From the NCBI RefSeq assembly GCF_012847335.1, contig NZ_JABBDX010000007.1, positions 62,001-126,000 on the forward strand: a stretch of 64,000 nt of DNA. The letters are read 5' to 3'. The stretch comes from Psychrobacter sp. MF31. Its GTDB lineage: Bacteria > Pseudomonadota > Gammaproteobacteria > Pseudomonadales > Moraxellaceae. The translations under genes and the position numbers were made by a program. This document shows, piece after piece, positions 1 through 8,177 of this stretch (positions within the stretch are counted from its first letter, which is position 1; every line of letters begins with the position of its first letter). The notes below the pieces were generated by a model that saw nothing but the letters and a program-made list of their open reading frames with translations, had not been told where the DNA came from and did not search any database.

Positions 1-1354
1 CCTGCAAGTGGTCATCGGACTTGGGCAATCTGGATTATCAGCGGCAAAATATTTAACCCATCAAGGCTTTTGTGTTGCGGTCACTGACGAAAGTGATGCG
101 CCTGCGCTTGCCAATCAGCTTCCTGATGCCATTACCATACGCAAATTTGGCGGGATTGAACCAGAGTTATTATTAACAGCTTGCCGAATTATTATCAGCC
201 CCGGCATTTCTCTTGAGCATCCGGCAATTCAAGCAGCAAAGGCAAAAAATATTCCTGTCGTCAGCGACATCCAGCTGTTTTGTGAGGCTAATTGCGCGCC
301 AATTGTTGCCATTACCGGCTCAAATGCCAAAAGCACGGTCACCACTTTGGTGGGGCAAATGGCAAAAGATGCGGGCGTCAACGTCGGCGTCGGCGGCAAT
401 ATTGGCATTCCAGCGCTAAATTTGCTTGATGATCCTGATATGGCGCTCGCCGTTCTTGAATTATCAAGTTTTCAGTTAGAAACGGTCAGCAATTTAAACG
501 CTCAAGTGGCAACTGTACTCAATATGTCGCCCGATCATTTAGACCGCCATCATGATATGTTAGGGTATCATCAGGCCAAACACCGCATTTTTCAAGGGGC
601 AAAATCGGTGGTCATCAACCGCGATGATCCGATGACCAAGCCGTTACTTGCCAAAGATTTGCCCTGTTTAAGCTTTGGCATTCAAGCGCCAACGGGTGAT
701 AATTTTGGCTTGATCATTGACAATGGTCAAACCTATTTGGCAAAAGGCAATCATAAATTGATTGGTGCTGATGAGCTGATGATCAAAGGTCGTCACAATT
801 TATTAAATGCGCAAGCGGCTTTGGCATTGGGCGAGCTTGCCAGATTGCCGATTGATAGCATGATTGCCACGCTCAAAAGTTTTTCAGGGCTCGATCACCG
901 CTGTCAATTTGTCGCCAATCATCAAGGCATTGATTATTTTAACGACTCAAAAGGCACCAATATTGGCTCAACCATGGCAGCCATTGAAGGTCTTGGGGCG
1001 GTTTATGCACCAAAAGATGGCAAATTGCTCCTCATTTTAGGCGGTCAAGGCAAAGGTCAAGACTTTAGCGAGCTTGTGCCGTTAATCAATCACTACGTCA
1101 GCCACGTTTTATTAATTGGTGAAGATGCTCAAAACATTGCCGCCGATTTAAGCGCGCTGAGCGCTGAGGTAAGCGTAACCTCTTGCCAGACGCTAGATCG
1201 CGCCATGCAAGCCATTGCAACGATCGTTGAAAGCAGCTTATCGCAAGTTCAAGCGGTATTGCTATCGCCTGCTTGTGCAAGCCTTGATCAATTTAAAAAC
1301 TTTGCTGATCGTGGTCAAGCGTTTAGTCGCCACGTCCAAGCGATGATTGACTAA
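1..1354 (+). CDS. murD: UDP-N-acetylmuramoylalanine--D-glutamate ligase (5' end cut by window)
   Basis: Cytoplasmic Mur ligase that adds D-glutamate to UDP-MurNAc-L-Ala in peptidoglycan precursor synthesis, using ATP. The reading frame is open to the window edge. The first visible residues (LQVVIGLGQSG) already belong to the N-terminal nucleotide-binding fold, so the true start lies upstream and the GTG at position 8 is probably internal. The Mur-ligase P-loop ITGSNAKSTVTTL is near residue 103, ELSSFQLE follows near 152, and HRCQFV with the downstream FNDSKGTN are typical of MurD. About 448 aa are visible, close to the family length. ftsW follows on the same strand, as in the division/cell-wall cluster. 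The identification is secure; only the start is missing. Confidence 0.95.
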   Translation, partial: LQVVIGLGQSGLSAAKYLTHQGFCVAVTDESDAPALANQLPDAITIRKFGGIEPELLLTACRIIISPGISLEHPAIQAAKAKNIPVVSDIQLFCEANCAPIVAITGSNAKSTVTTLVGQMAKDAGVNVGVGGNIGIPALNLLDDPDMALAVLELSSFQLETVSNLNAQVATVLNMSPDHLDRHHDMLGYHQAKHRIFQGAKSVVINRDDPMTKPLLAKDLPCLSFGIQAPTGDNFGLIIDNGQTYLAKGNHKLIGADELMIKGRHNLLNAQAALALGELARLPIDSMIATLKSFSGLDHRCQFVANHQGIDYFNDSKGTNIGSTMAAIEGLGAVYAPKDGKLLLILGGQGKGQDFSELVPLINHYVSHVLLIGEDAQNIAADLSALSAEVSVTSCQTLDRAMQAIATIVESSLSQVQAVLLSPACASLDQFKNFADRGQAFSRHVQAMID

Positions 1355-1363
1355 TGCCTTAAC

Positions 1364-1510
1364 AGCTTGGCGATCTTTTGAAGTCTGAGTGAAAAATGGC
1401 AATAAAAAGCGCGCTAGAGAGTTGTTTTGATTGAGTATGATGGTCATTGTCAGTCATAATAGCAGCTTTAAGATTATTCACGATTGATAATCGCCAAGCT
1501 TTTTGTTTTT
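1364..1510 (+). repeat. Long-range inverted repeat between murD and ftsW
   Basis: AGCTTGGCGAT at 1364-1374 is matched by its exact complement ATCGCCAAGCT at 1490-1500, which is followed by a T-rich run. The arms are 11 bp and 115 nt apart, so this is not a simple terminator. If transcribed it would close a loop containing the start of the ftsW leader. It lies only about 25 nt before the preferred ftsW ATG. Confidence 0.5.
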
Positions 1511-1525
1511 AGTGTAATCAATATT

Positions 1526-2725
1526 ATGGCAATCTCTTTTTTATCTCGGTCGGTGCAAAAATACACTGACAATTTGGCAAATGATGGTCTGTTTTCCTTG
1601 CCATCCGCTCGGGCAGCGCTATTGACCAGCGTTGGCTGCATTTTGGTGCTGAGCTTATTGATGGTCGCCTCAGCTTCCATTCCTTTTGCGCTGACCCGCG
1701 AGTTATCTGAGCTGTATTTTTTTAACCGTCAGCTCATTTATATCACCGCTGGACTGTTTTTTGCAGGATTGGTCTATTTTTTAGTTCCTATTCGGCTGTT
1801 GTACCAGTCGGGGACGCAGTTTTTTTTGCTCGGCGTGACCGGACTGCTGTTGGTAGCGGTGCTTATTTTTGGAACGCCGATTAACGGGGCAAAGCGCTGG
1901 TTTAATCTTGGGGTGTTTAACTTCCAAGTCGCCGAAATGGCAAAGCTTGTGGTGATCTTATTTGTTTCCGACTTTGTGGTTCGCCGATCGTTTGAGGTTC
2001 GTAACAGCTGGGATGGGTTTTTGCGAATCTCTGTGGTGATGGGCATTTTAACGGTTTTATTGCTTGCTCAGCCGGATTTTGGTTCGCTAGTGGTGATTTT
2101 AGGGACGGTGTTTGCCATTTTTTATGTGGCAGGGACGCCTTATCGCATGTTTTGGGCGCTGGGCGCGTTTTTAAGCTCGCTTGCCGTGGCGGCGATCTTT
2201 TTTGCTCAGTACCGATTGACGCGGGCATTGTCATTTATCGATCCCTTTGATGACATCCAAGATACGGATTATCAGCTGGCGCGAAGCTTGATTGCCTTTG
2301 GTCGCGGTGAGTTTGCAGGCGTCGGCTACGGGGAAAGCGTTCAAAAATTATCGCATTTGCCAGAGGCGCACACCGACTTTTTATTGGCAATTACCGGTGA
2401 AGAGCTTGGGTTTTTAGGCGTGTTAATGGTGCTATTGTTAGAGGCATTTATTATTGCCAGCGCCCTTCGCATCAGCTATAACGCGCTCAAACATAAGCAA
2501 ATGCGAATGAGCTATACCGCGTTTGGCATTGCGATTATTTTTATTGCGCAAACAACGATTAATGCCGCGATGAATATGGGTGCGATGCCAACTAAAGGCT
2601 TGACCATGCCATTTTTCAGTTATGGCGGCTCCTCGATGGTGGTCAGCCTGATTATGATGGCGGTATTGCTTAAAATTTGGAAAGAAACGCCAAATATTGA
2701 TCCCAGTCAGTGCCGATATTATTAA
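1526..2725 (+). CDS. ftsW: Peptidoglycan glycosyltransferase / cell-division protein FtsW
   Basis: SEDS-family integral membrane protein that polymerises septal peptidoglycan with its partner FtsI. The protein is about 399 aa with around ten hydrophobic segments. Family signatures include NGAKRWFNLG near residue 120, QPDFGS, the LPEAHTDFLLAITGEELGF region and the C-terminal FFSYGGSSM. The ATG at 1526 (MAISFLSRS) is preferred over the TTG at 1484 because the extra 14 residues precede the normal cytoplasmic N-terminus; the ribosome site is weak for either. In many gammaproteobacteria murG and murC follow; here a converging gluQ does, so the cluster stops at this gene. Confidence 0.93.
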   Translation: MAISFLSRSVQKYTDNLANDGLFSLPSARAALLTSVGCILVLSLLMVASASIPFALTRELSELYFFNRQLIYITAGLFFAGLVYFLVPIRLLYQSGTQFFLLGVTGLLLVAVLIFGTPINGAKRWFNLGVFNFQVAEMAKLVVILFVSDFVVRRSFEVRNSWDGFLRISVVMGILTVLLLAQPDFGSLVVILGTVFAIFYVAGTPYRMFWALGAFLSSLAVAAIFFAQYRLTRALSFIDPFDDIQDTDYQLARSLIAFGRGEFAGVGYGESVQKLSHLPEAHTDFLLAITGEELGFLGVLMVLLLEAFIIASALRISYNALKHKQMRMSYTAFGIAIIFIAQTTINAAMNMGAMPTKGLTMPFFSYGGSSMVVSLIMMAVLLKIWKETPNIDPSQCRYY

Positions 2726-2739
2726 TAATATTCATAAGT

Positions 2740-3831
2740 TCAATCAAGAGCTTTTGGCGCGGTCAAAAAATGAACGTGCTGCAAAGGCTGATTGTCCCAT
2801 TGAGCGACTGCTTGCGTGAGCATTCGCTCAGGCGTATCAAGGTCAACGGTCGGCTGATTTAATAAGCTTAATGCTTGCTGAATCAGCGCGCTTGGGTTAC
2901 TGGTATCGATCGGCGTGGCAAGATTTTGTTTAGACAGCTTTTGACCATCAGCGTGACAAATGAGCGGCAAATGGTACCAATGATCAACGCTTGGTAAGTT
3001 TGCTGCTGCCATAATCGCCATTTGAGCGCTGGTCATCGGCAAAATATCTAAGCCGCGCATCACGTGGCTGATATTTTGTAGCCCATCATCAATGCTTGCT
3101 GCCAAAATATAATTGATCATGCCATCGGCGCGTTTGACCACCATATCACCAAGCGACTGCTGCGGATTTTGCCATTGTAGTCCTTGAATACCATCCAAAA
3201 ACCCCGTAGTGACCTCAGGAAGCTGGATCCGAAGCTTATGGGCGCTTTTAGCGAGCTTTTTATGTAAGCAAAGCCGAGGATAACGCTGATTGCGAACCAA
3301 GGCGTCTTGAACGCTTTTGGGATCATGATCAAAGGGCAATTCTGTGGTTTGGGCATTTGGCAATACGGGCGTATTGTCACTATGTTGATCCCAAAACGCC
3401 ATCAGCTGCTTTCGGGAACACGAACAGGCGTAAGTTAAAGGCGCAAGCTTGTCATTTAAAAACTCGTTATAAATGTCCAAGCGCTCGGACTGATAAATCA
3501 CATCAAAATCCCAATAAAGCCCAAGCGCTTCTAAATCAAGCAAAATCTGTTCGCTAAACTGTTCATCACAGCGCTCATGATCGGTGTCTTCAATTCGCAA
3601 TCGCCAAAGCCCGCCGATAGATTTGATTTGGCAGTAGCTGGCAAGGGCGGTGGTCAGCGATCCTAAATGCAGCTCGCCGGTTGGCGAGGGCGCAAAGCGT
3701 CCGATAGGTTGCCGTTGGTCATGGCTTGCATGGCTCGTATTGACTAAAGGGGTAGTTGAAAAGTCGGTAGCACGGGGTTCGCTGGCATTTGGCATCATAG
3801 GCGGTGAATGAATCGTGATCCGGTTTGTCAT
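2740..3831 (-). CDS. gluQ: Glutamyl-Q tRNA(Asp) synthetase
   Basis: Truncated glutamyl-tRNA-synthetase paralogue that activates glutamate and attaches it to the queuosine base at the anticodon of tRNA(Asp); it lacks an anticodon-binding domain. The HIGH-like motif is in [16 protein letters not shown] near residue 44, a zinc-type CSCSR pair lies near residue 134, and the KMSKS equivalent is KLSKQN near residue 301. The protein is about 363 aa against roughly 300 for E. coli. Most of the surplus is a 40-residue leader before GRFAPSPTG, so a downstream start is possible. dksA lies upstream on the same strand, the common gammaproteobacterial order, with a terminator in the gap. Confidence 0.93.
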   Translation of the reverse strand: MTNRITIHSPPMMPNASEPRATDFSTTPLVNTSHASHDQRQPIGRFAPSPTGELHLGSLTTALASYCQIKSIGGLWRLRIEDTDHERCDEQFSEQILLDLEALGLYWDFDVIYQSERLDIYNEFLNDKLAPLTYACSCSRKQLMAFWDQHSDNTPVLPNAQTTELPFDHDPKSVQDALVRNQRYPRLCLHKKLAKSAHKLRIQLPEVTTGFLDGIQGLQWQNPQQSLGDMVVKRADGMINYILAASIDDGLQNISHVMRGLDILPMTSAQMAIMAAANLPSVDHWYHLPLICHADGQKLSKQNLATPIDTSNPSALIQQALSLLNQPTVDLDTPERMLTQAVAQWDNQPLQHVHFLTAPKALD

Positions 3832-3847
3832 ATGGACATAAAATTGT

Positions 3848-3881
3848 GAAAAAATAAGCGACCAAACTTGGGGTCGCTTAT
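3848..3881 (-). terminator. Rho-independent terminator between dksA and gluQ
   Basis: On the minus strand a 10-bp perfect stem (ATAAGCGACC with GGTCGCTTAT, 8-nt loop) is followed by six T residues. It lies 25 nt after the dksA stop and ahead of gluQ. A terminator in the same place has been reported for Shigella dksA-gluQ, where it limits gluQ expression. Confidence 0.85.
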
Positions 3882-3905
3882 GGGATTGACAGTAAGTTTT
3901 AGCGT

Positions 3906-4346
3906 TTAGGTATGACCTTGGTTTTGGCGCTCTTTGATCTCTGACAAGGTTTTGCAGTCAATGCACTGCGTTGCGGTTGGTCTGGCTTCCAATCGGCGCA
4001 GCCCAATCTCAACGCCGCAAGTCTCGCAATAGCCGTATTCTTCGTTATCAATCTCCGCAATTGATTTGTCAATTTTACGAATCAATTTACGTTCGCGGTC
4101 ACGAGTTCGCAGCGCCAAAGCAAACTCTTCTTCTTGGGTTGCGCGATCATTGATGTCCGGCATGGCGCTCGACTCATCTTGGATATAGCTTTTGGTGCGA
4201 TCCGCCTCGCCAATCAGTTGATCCTTCCAGTCTAGTAAAATTGCGCGAAAGTGTTCAAGCTGCGCCTCAGACATGTATTCTTCATCTTCTGCTGGGGCGT
4301 AGGGGGCAAATTTCATCTCGTTTGGGTTGGTGGTCAGGGTGCTCAT
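3906..4346 (-). CDS. dksA: RNA polymerase-binding transcription factor DksA
   Basis: Cytoplasmic 146-aa regulator that enters the RNA polymerase secondary channel and, with ppGpp, lowers rRNA transcription and raises amino-acid promoters. The coiled-coil part carries the acidic tip [13 protein letters not shown] near residues 63-75. The C-terminal zinc finger has CETCG near residue 113 and CIDC near residue 135, all four cysteines being present. Length matches the E. coli protein (151 aa). The 5' leader contains a small GTTGC/GCAAC hairpin about 40 nt before the start. It is followed by a terminator and then gluQ. Confidence 0.97.
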   Translation of the reverse strand: MSTLTTNPNEMKFAPYAPAEDEEYMSEAQLEHFRAILLDWKDQLIGEADRTKSYIQDESSAMPDINDRATQEEEFALALRTRDRERKLIRKIDKSIAEIDNEEYGYCETCGVEIGLRRLEARPTATQCIDCKTLSEIKERQNQGHT

Positions 4347-4586
4347 ATTAGTATCCTACTTTTTCAAATAATGGCAATAAAACGAGTTGCTAAAGCAACG
4401 CTCCTCACAATCATTAAAATCAAGGTTTTATTACAACAATTGCCCAAAAATCATGGGCAAACTTTTGGCTAAAATTATAGTTATTCCTTACGCTTATCCT
4501 CGTACCTTAGGCTGCTTTTAGACTTTATTATAAGTTATCCATAACCTGTTATTATTCAGCTTAAGCTTTTGGTGGTGAGGGTAGCC

Positions 4587-5432
4587 TCAAGTATCCATTC
4601 TTTTGACCCAGCTTGCAACCTGTCCATTGTTGCCTAATTGCAACCATCGATAGCCGGGTCGGGCATCAATATCCATCGTAAAGTCATCTTCTAACGGCTT
4701 GAACTGATAGCACGTTGATGGGGTCGTATAAACGGTGACGCCATGTTGATGTTTAACGTGCTCTTGGTGAGTATGACCGCTGATAATAACCCGAAGGTTA
4801 GCAAATTGGCTAAGTTTTTGCCAAAACATATCGGCATTTTCTGCGATATGCTGATCAATCCAGCTTGAGTGCATGGGGGTAACGTGATGATGAAGAGCAA
4901 TAAGCGCCGGTTTTTCGCAATTTGTTAACTGATCACTCAGCCAATTGATATCGCTTGTGCTGACTTCCCCCGCAACTTTCCCGGGAATAGCCGAATCGAT
5001 CAATAACAACTGCCAATTCGCCGTCTCAATCACGTGGCGGCTCAGCAGTCGCGCATCAGCGGGCTTGGCTAAAAAGGTGCGCTGATCAAAGGGCAAATGC
5101 GCGCCAAGCTCATCGGTCACGTCATGATTTCCTGCCACGCAAGCAAAAGGAATGTTGGTATTTTCTAAAACGGTAAAAATATAATCATAAATATCAGGGC
5201 AAACTTTACTGACCAAATCGCCAGTAACTAAAATCAAATCGCAGCGGATCGGCTCCTTTAAAGCTTGATCAAGCAGTTTTTCAAAACGTTGACAGCAGCT
5301 TAATTGGTCATAATTTGTCGCTAGCGTTTTACCTTGAGTCAGCTCAGTAATATGAAGATCAGACAACTGTAAAACATTAATTTGATGATCAATCGAATCG
5401 ATAAAAGCGGTAGGGTAATTGAGTGATGACAT
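4587..5432 (-). CDS. cpdA: 3',5'-cyclic-AMP phosphodiesterase (CpdA-like metallophosphoesterase)
   Basis: Class III cyclic-nucleotide phosphodiesterase, probably hydrolysing cAMP to AMP in the cytoplasm. It shows the metallophosphoesterase signature in order: SDLHIT, TGDLV, AGNHD, ALHHH and SGHTHQEH, which together supply the two-metal site. The start at 5432 (MSSLNYPT) is preferred over the upstream ATG at 5531 because CpdA proteins begin shortly before the SDLH motif and an AGGA lies 9 nt upstream. This gives 281 aa, near the E. coli length of 275. Family membership is firm; cAMP as substrate is inferred. Confidence 0.85.
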   Translation of the reverse strand: MSSLNYPTAFIDSIDHQINVLQLSDLHITELTQGKTLATNYDQLSCCQRFEKLLDQALKEPIRCDLILVTGDLVSKVCPDIYDYIFTVLENTNIPFACVAGNHDVTDELGAHLPFDQRTFLAKPADARLLSRHVIETANWQLLLIDSAIPGKVAGEVSTSDINWLSDQLTNCEKPALIALHHHVTPMHSSWIDQHIAENADMFWQKLSQFANLRVIISGHTHQEHVKHQHGVTVYTTPSTCYQFKPLEDDFTMDIDARPGYRWLQLGNNGQVASWVKRMDT

Positions 5433-5593
5433 AAGCTGAGTCCTGAAGTTAAAAGCCAGAATCCCTTCAAGCTTATTTATCGTCATAATTTTGAGCGGAT
5501 ATTGTAAGCGATCACCAAAAAAAATGACCATTTTTGCAGGCGATAAAGAACATTTAGTCGGGTTATAGCACAGTTTTTATAAAATAGCTATTA

Positions 5594-6424
5594 TTAAGAG
5601 GCTGATTTTTTTAAAGTTATTTTGGATAAAATAAAGGCTGCCAAAAAAATGAGGGCTAAAATCAAAACAATGGCAAGACCGGTTTGGATATCTAGCCAAA
5701 CGCTGCCCCAAACCCCAAAAGTTACCCCAACTTGCGCTGCAATCATAGCAAAAATCACCATTTGTTTGGGCGCTGACGCATAAAGCCGTGCCGTTAAAGC
5801 AGGAAGCACGAGCAAACCGCTGATCAGCAAACTGCCAACCGCTTGTAAGGCAATGGCGCAAAACCCTGCCAAAATCCCCATAAAAAATAGCCGCTGTTTT
5901 AAGGGGTGAATGCCTTGAATTTTGGCTAAAGGCTCATAAGTGGCAAGCTTGATTTGCGCTTGCCAAATATAGGCTAACGCCGCAATTCCTAGCAGACAAG
6001 TTCCAGCAAGAACCGGCAAATCTGACCAGTCAACTTCCAATAAACTACCAAATAAAAATCCCAAAACATTGGCTTGCTGATTGGTCAATTGAGTGAGCGT
6101 TAATAACCCCAAGCAAAGCAAAGTCACCGCCACTACCGATAACACAGCATCGCTTGGCAAGCGCTCATCGTCTAAAAATACCAGTCCTGCCACCACCAAA
6201 AGGCTGACCAGCGCCACCCCAAGACCAATGGGCAACTGAAATAATATTGCCAAGCCGACACCAAATAACGTCCCATGAGCCAACGCATCGGCAAAAAATG
6301 CCATCCGCCGCCAAAGTACCAAGCAGCCAAGCGGCGCTGACAACAGGGCTAAAATGCTTCCTGCAATCCAAGCCGGAGCGATGATTGAAAGCCAGCTCAT
6401 AATGGTTTTTCCAAAAGTTAACAT
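5594..6424 (-). CDS. znuB: Zinc ABC transporter permease ZnuB
   Basis: Inner-membrane permease of the high-affinity zinc importer, ABC-3 family, 276 aa with about eight hydrophobic helices. The sequence PLGCLVLWRRMAFFADALAHGTLFGVG near residue 27 and the later GSLLISGLLVLPALTA are typical of ZnuB/TroC proteins. It lies 29 nt downstream of znuC and is last in the minus-strand unit zur-znuC-znuB. Expression should follow the Zur-controlled promoter upstream of zur. Confidence 0.93.
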   Translation of the reverse strand: MLTFGKTIMSWLSIIAPAWIAGSILALLSAPLGCLVLWRRMAFFADALAHGTLFGVGLAILFQLPIGLGVALVSLLVVAGLVFLDDERLPSDAVLSVVAVTLLCLGLLTLTQLTNQQANVLGFLFGSLLEVDWSDLPVLAGTCLLGIAALAYIWQAQIKLATYEPLAKIQGIHPLKQRLFFMGILAGFCAIALQAVGSLLISGLLVLPALTARLYASAPKQMVIFAMIAAQVGVTFGVWGSVWLDIQTGLAIVLILALIFLAAFILSKITLKKSAS

Positions 6425-6453
6425 TGGGTTGGGCGTTTTAATCGCTCATAAAG

Positions 6454-7266
6454 TTAAAGCGTTTCTTGCGGCGCATGGTGCTCGCAGTGGTGGGCTTTAT
6501 GAACATAAGGCTGCTCATAATGGTGACCAAACAGCTTTTGAAACTCAGGAGTAATGGCAAGCTCGCTTGGCTGACCTTCGCAGCAAATGTGCTTATTTAA
6601 ACAAATGACTCGCCGCGAGCCTTTCATGACCCAGTGCAAATCATGTGACACCACCACCATAGCGCAGCGCAAAAAATCGGGAAGCTCATCGATAAACTGA
6701 TACAGCCAAACTTCTGATTCAGGATCTAAGCCTTGCATTGGCTCATCTAAAATCAGCAAATTGGGCTTTTCAAGCAGCGCCCTTGCCAGCAGCACGCGCT
6801 GAGTTTCACCACCGGACAAATAGCGAAGCTGCTTATGTCGCAGCGGATTAATAGCAAGGTTATCAAAAATAAAAGCGTTTTCTTGAGCGGTTAATCTGCC
6901 TTTTTTGGCTTGATTTAACAAATCTTGAACCCGAAGCGGCAAAATTGCAGGAACGCTAAATCGCTGCGGAACATAACCAAGTTGTAGCGGTAAATGCGCG
7001 TGAATTTGTCCGGACGTTGGCGCAATCAGCCCCAAAATCAGCTTAATAAGCGTCGATTTTCCCGCGCCATTAGGACCAATAATACTGATGGTTTCATGTT
7101 GCGCAATCTGCAAGCTGATATGATTGAGCAGCACTTGATGGTCAATTCGGTAGCCCACATTATCAAGGCTGAGCAGTTTAGAAGCGGCGGCTTGCGAGCA
7201 ATCAAGCGGCTTTAATGAGCAAACCGAAGCGACTTTGGCATCTATTGGATTAGAAATATTGGGCAT
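6454..7266 (-). CDS. znuC: Zinc ABC transporter ATP-binding protein ZnuC
   Basis: Cytoplasmic ATPase that energises zinc import through ZnuB. Motifs in order are Walker A GPNGAGKST near residue 64, Q-loop YVPQRF, signature LSGGETQRVLLARALL, Walker B LLILDEPMQGLD and the H-loop VVSHDLH. The length is 270 aa. The last 25 residues are rich in histidine (HHYEQPYVHKAHHCEHH), a possible zinc-sensing or storage tail. The N-terminus has about 30 residues before the first conserved strand, so a later start cannot be excluded. Confidence 0.95.
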   Translation of the reverse strand: MPNISNPIDAKVASVCSLKPLDCSQAAASKLLSLDNVGYRIDHQVLLNHISLQIAQHETISIIGPNGAGKSTLIKLILGLIAPTSGQIHAHLPLQLGYVPQRFSVPAILPLRVQDLLNQAKKGRLTAQENAFIFDNLAINPLRHKQLRYLSGGETQRVLLARALLEKPNLLILDEPMQGLDPESEVWLYQFIDELPDFLRCAMVVVSHDLHWVMKGSRRVICLNKHICCEGQPSELAITPEFQKLFGHHYEQPYVHKAHHCEHHAPQETL

Positions 7267-7346
7267 ATGGACAGCTGATATGAGAAGTTAAAATGCTAAA
7301 AAAAAACCTATAAAACGGTGTTTAACTAACTGATGAACGGTTTGCG

Positions 7347-7859
7347 TTATTGGCAATCGGCGCAAACACCAGCAAGCTCGATCACGCTTCGAGCTACCAA
7401 AAATCCGGCATCATCTTTAGCAAAGCTCATAATTTCTTGAACCGGCAAGCTGCTGCATTCTTGAACGCGCTGGCATGACTCACAAATCAAAAATGCCGCC
7501 GTATGTTTATCGCGCGGATGACAACAAGGCACAAACGCATTTAACGACGTCAATTGATGAATCAAGCCTTCTGACAATAAAAACTCCAAACTGCGATAAA
7601 CGGTTGGCGGCGCGACGTTTTTACGATCGGGAGCAGCTTTACTGGTTAAGCGCAGCTGCTGCAATTTAGTGATTAAGTCATAAGCGCCAATTGGCGTATC
7701 AGATTCCAAAATCAGCTGATAAATTTGCTGCCGCAGCGGAGTAAAACGAACGCCGCGCTGATCGCACTCTGATTTTGCTGCCAAAATTCGCGCTGTTATC
7801 TCATCTTGGCTAAATTGCTGGACATCATGAATATGATTGCAACACGGTTTGCTGGTCAT
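7347..7859 (-). CDS. zur: Zinc uptake regulator Zur (Fur family)
   Basis: Zinc-responsive repressor of the Fur family, 170 aa. The winged-helix half holds GVRFTPLRQQIYQLIL and PPTVYRSLEFLLSEGLIHQL. The metal-binding half holds the cysteine pair CESC near residue 126 and a second pair CADC at the extreme C-terminus. Position first in a unit with znuC and znuB, and facing znuA across a Zur-box palindrome, separates it from Fur and indicates autoregulation. Start ATG at 7859 has GGAG about 9 nt upstream. Confidence 0.94.
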   Translation of the reverse strand: MTSKPCCNHIHDVQQFSQDEITARILAAKSECDQRGVRFTPLRQQIYQLILESDTPIGAYDLITKLQQLRLTSKAAPDRKNVAPPTVYRSLEFLLSEGLIHQLTSLNAFVPCCHPRDKHTAAFLICESCQRVQECSSLPVQEIMSFAKDDAGFLVARSVIELAGVCADCQ

Positions 7860-8177
7860 ATCGCGCTCCTTTAATAAAACAAAAACAAAGCTGGCATTTT
7901 TTGAAGAATAAGCGCTTATGCCCTTATTTTTTATTGCTAATCAAACACCAAACTCATTTGCCATCACCTAAAAATCGCCCGCTATTGTAACAAGCCGCAA
8001 GCGCTTTACCATCTTTTTAGCAAAATTAATCATAGGAATTCTAATTGTTATAGTATAACATATTATCTAACAAGGTGGTTGCTCATATTTAGGCAATAAT
8101 AACCGCAAGTCATTTTGGCAGATATGACCAATTTTAGATCGTAATTTAAGAGAATTGAAACAGGAGTGATGGCAGCA
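7860..8177. promoter_or_regulatory. Divergent zur/znuA control region
   Basis: This 318-nt gap separates the divergent zur-znuCB and znuA units. It contains the Zur-box palindrome annotated separately and otherwise AT-rich sequence. I see no other gene. Both promoters must lie here, but I cannot place their -35 and -10 elements with confidence. Confidence 0.7.
8046..8060. promoter_or_regulatory. Zur box
   Basis: TGTTATAGTATAACA is a perfect 7-1-7 palindrome and matches the core of the proteobacterial Zur operator (TGTTATANTATAACA). It sits in the divergent zur/znuA region, about 118 nt from the znuA ATG and 187 nt from the zur ATG. Binding of zinc-loaded Zur here would repress the uptake genes on one or both sides. 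Confidence 0.88.

Noticed and set aside
314-350. MurD P-loop with Ala (GSNAKST) where E. coli has Gly
   Set aside because: As far as I recall this variant is found in other Pseudomonadales MurD proteins, so it is not a defect.
2716-2731. 16-bp AT-only palindrome across the ftsW stop
   Set aside because: Perfect but wholly A and T; too weak a stem and too likely by chance to call a terminator.
4367-4382. A 16-nt sequence, AATAATGGCAATAAAA, identical to 48281-48296 and similar to about 1393-1407, all intergenic
   Set aside because: In 64 kb of AT-rich intergenic-biased sequence one such match is expected by chance about once or less often; there is no shared flank or inverted end to mark a mobile repeat.
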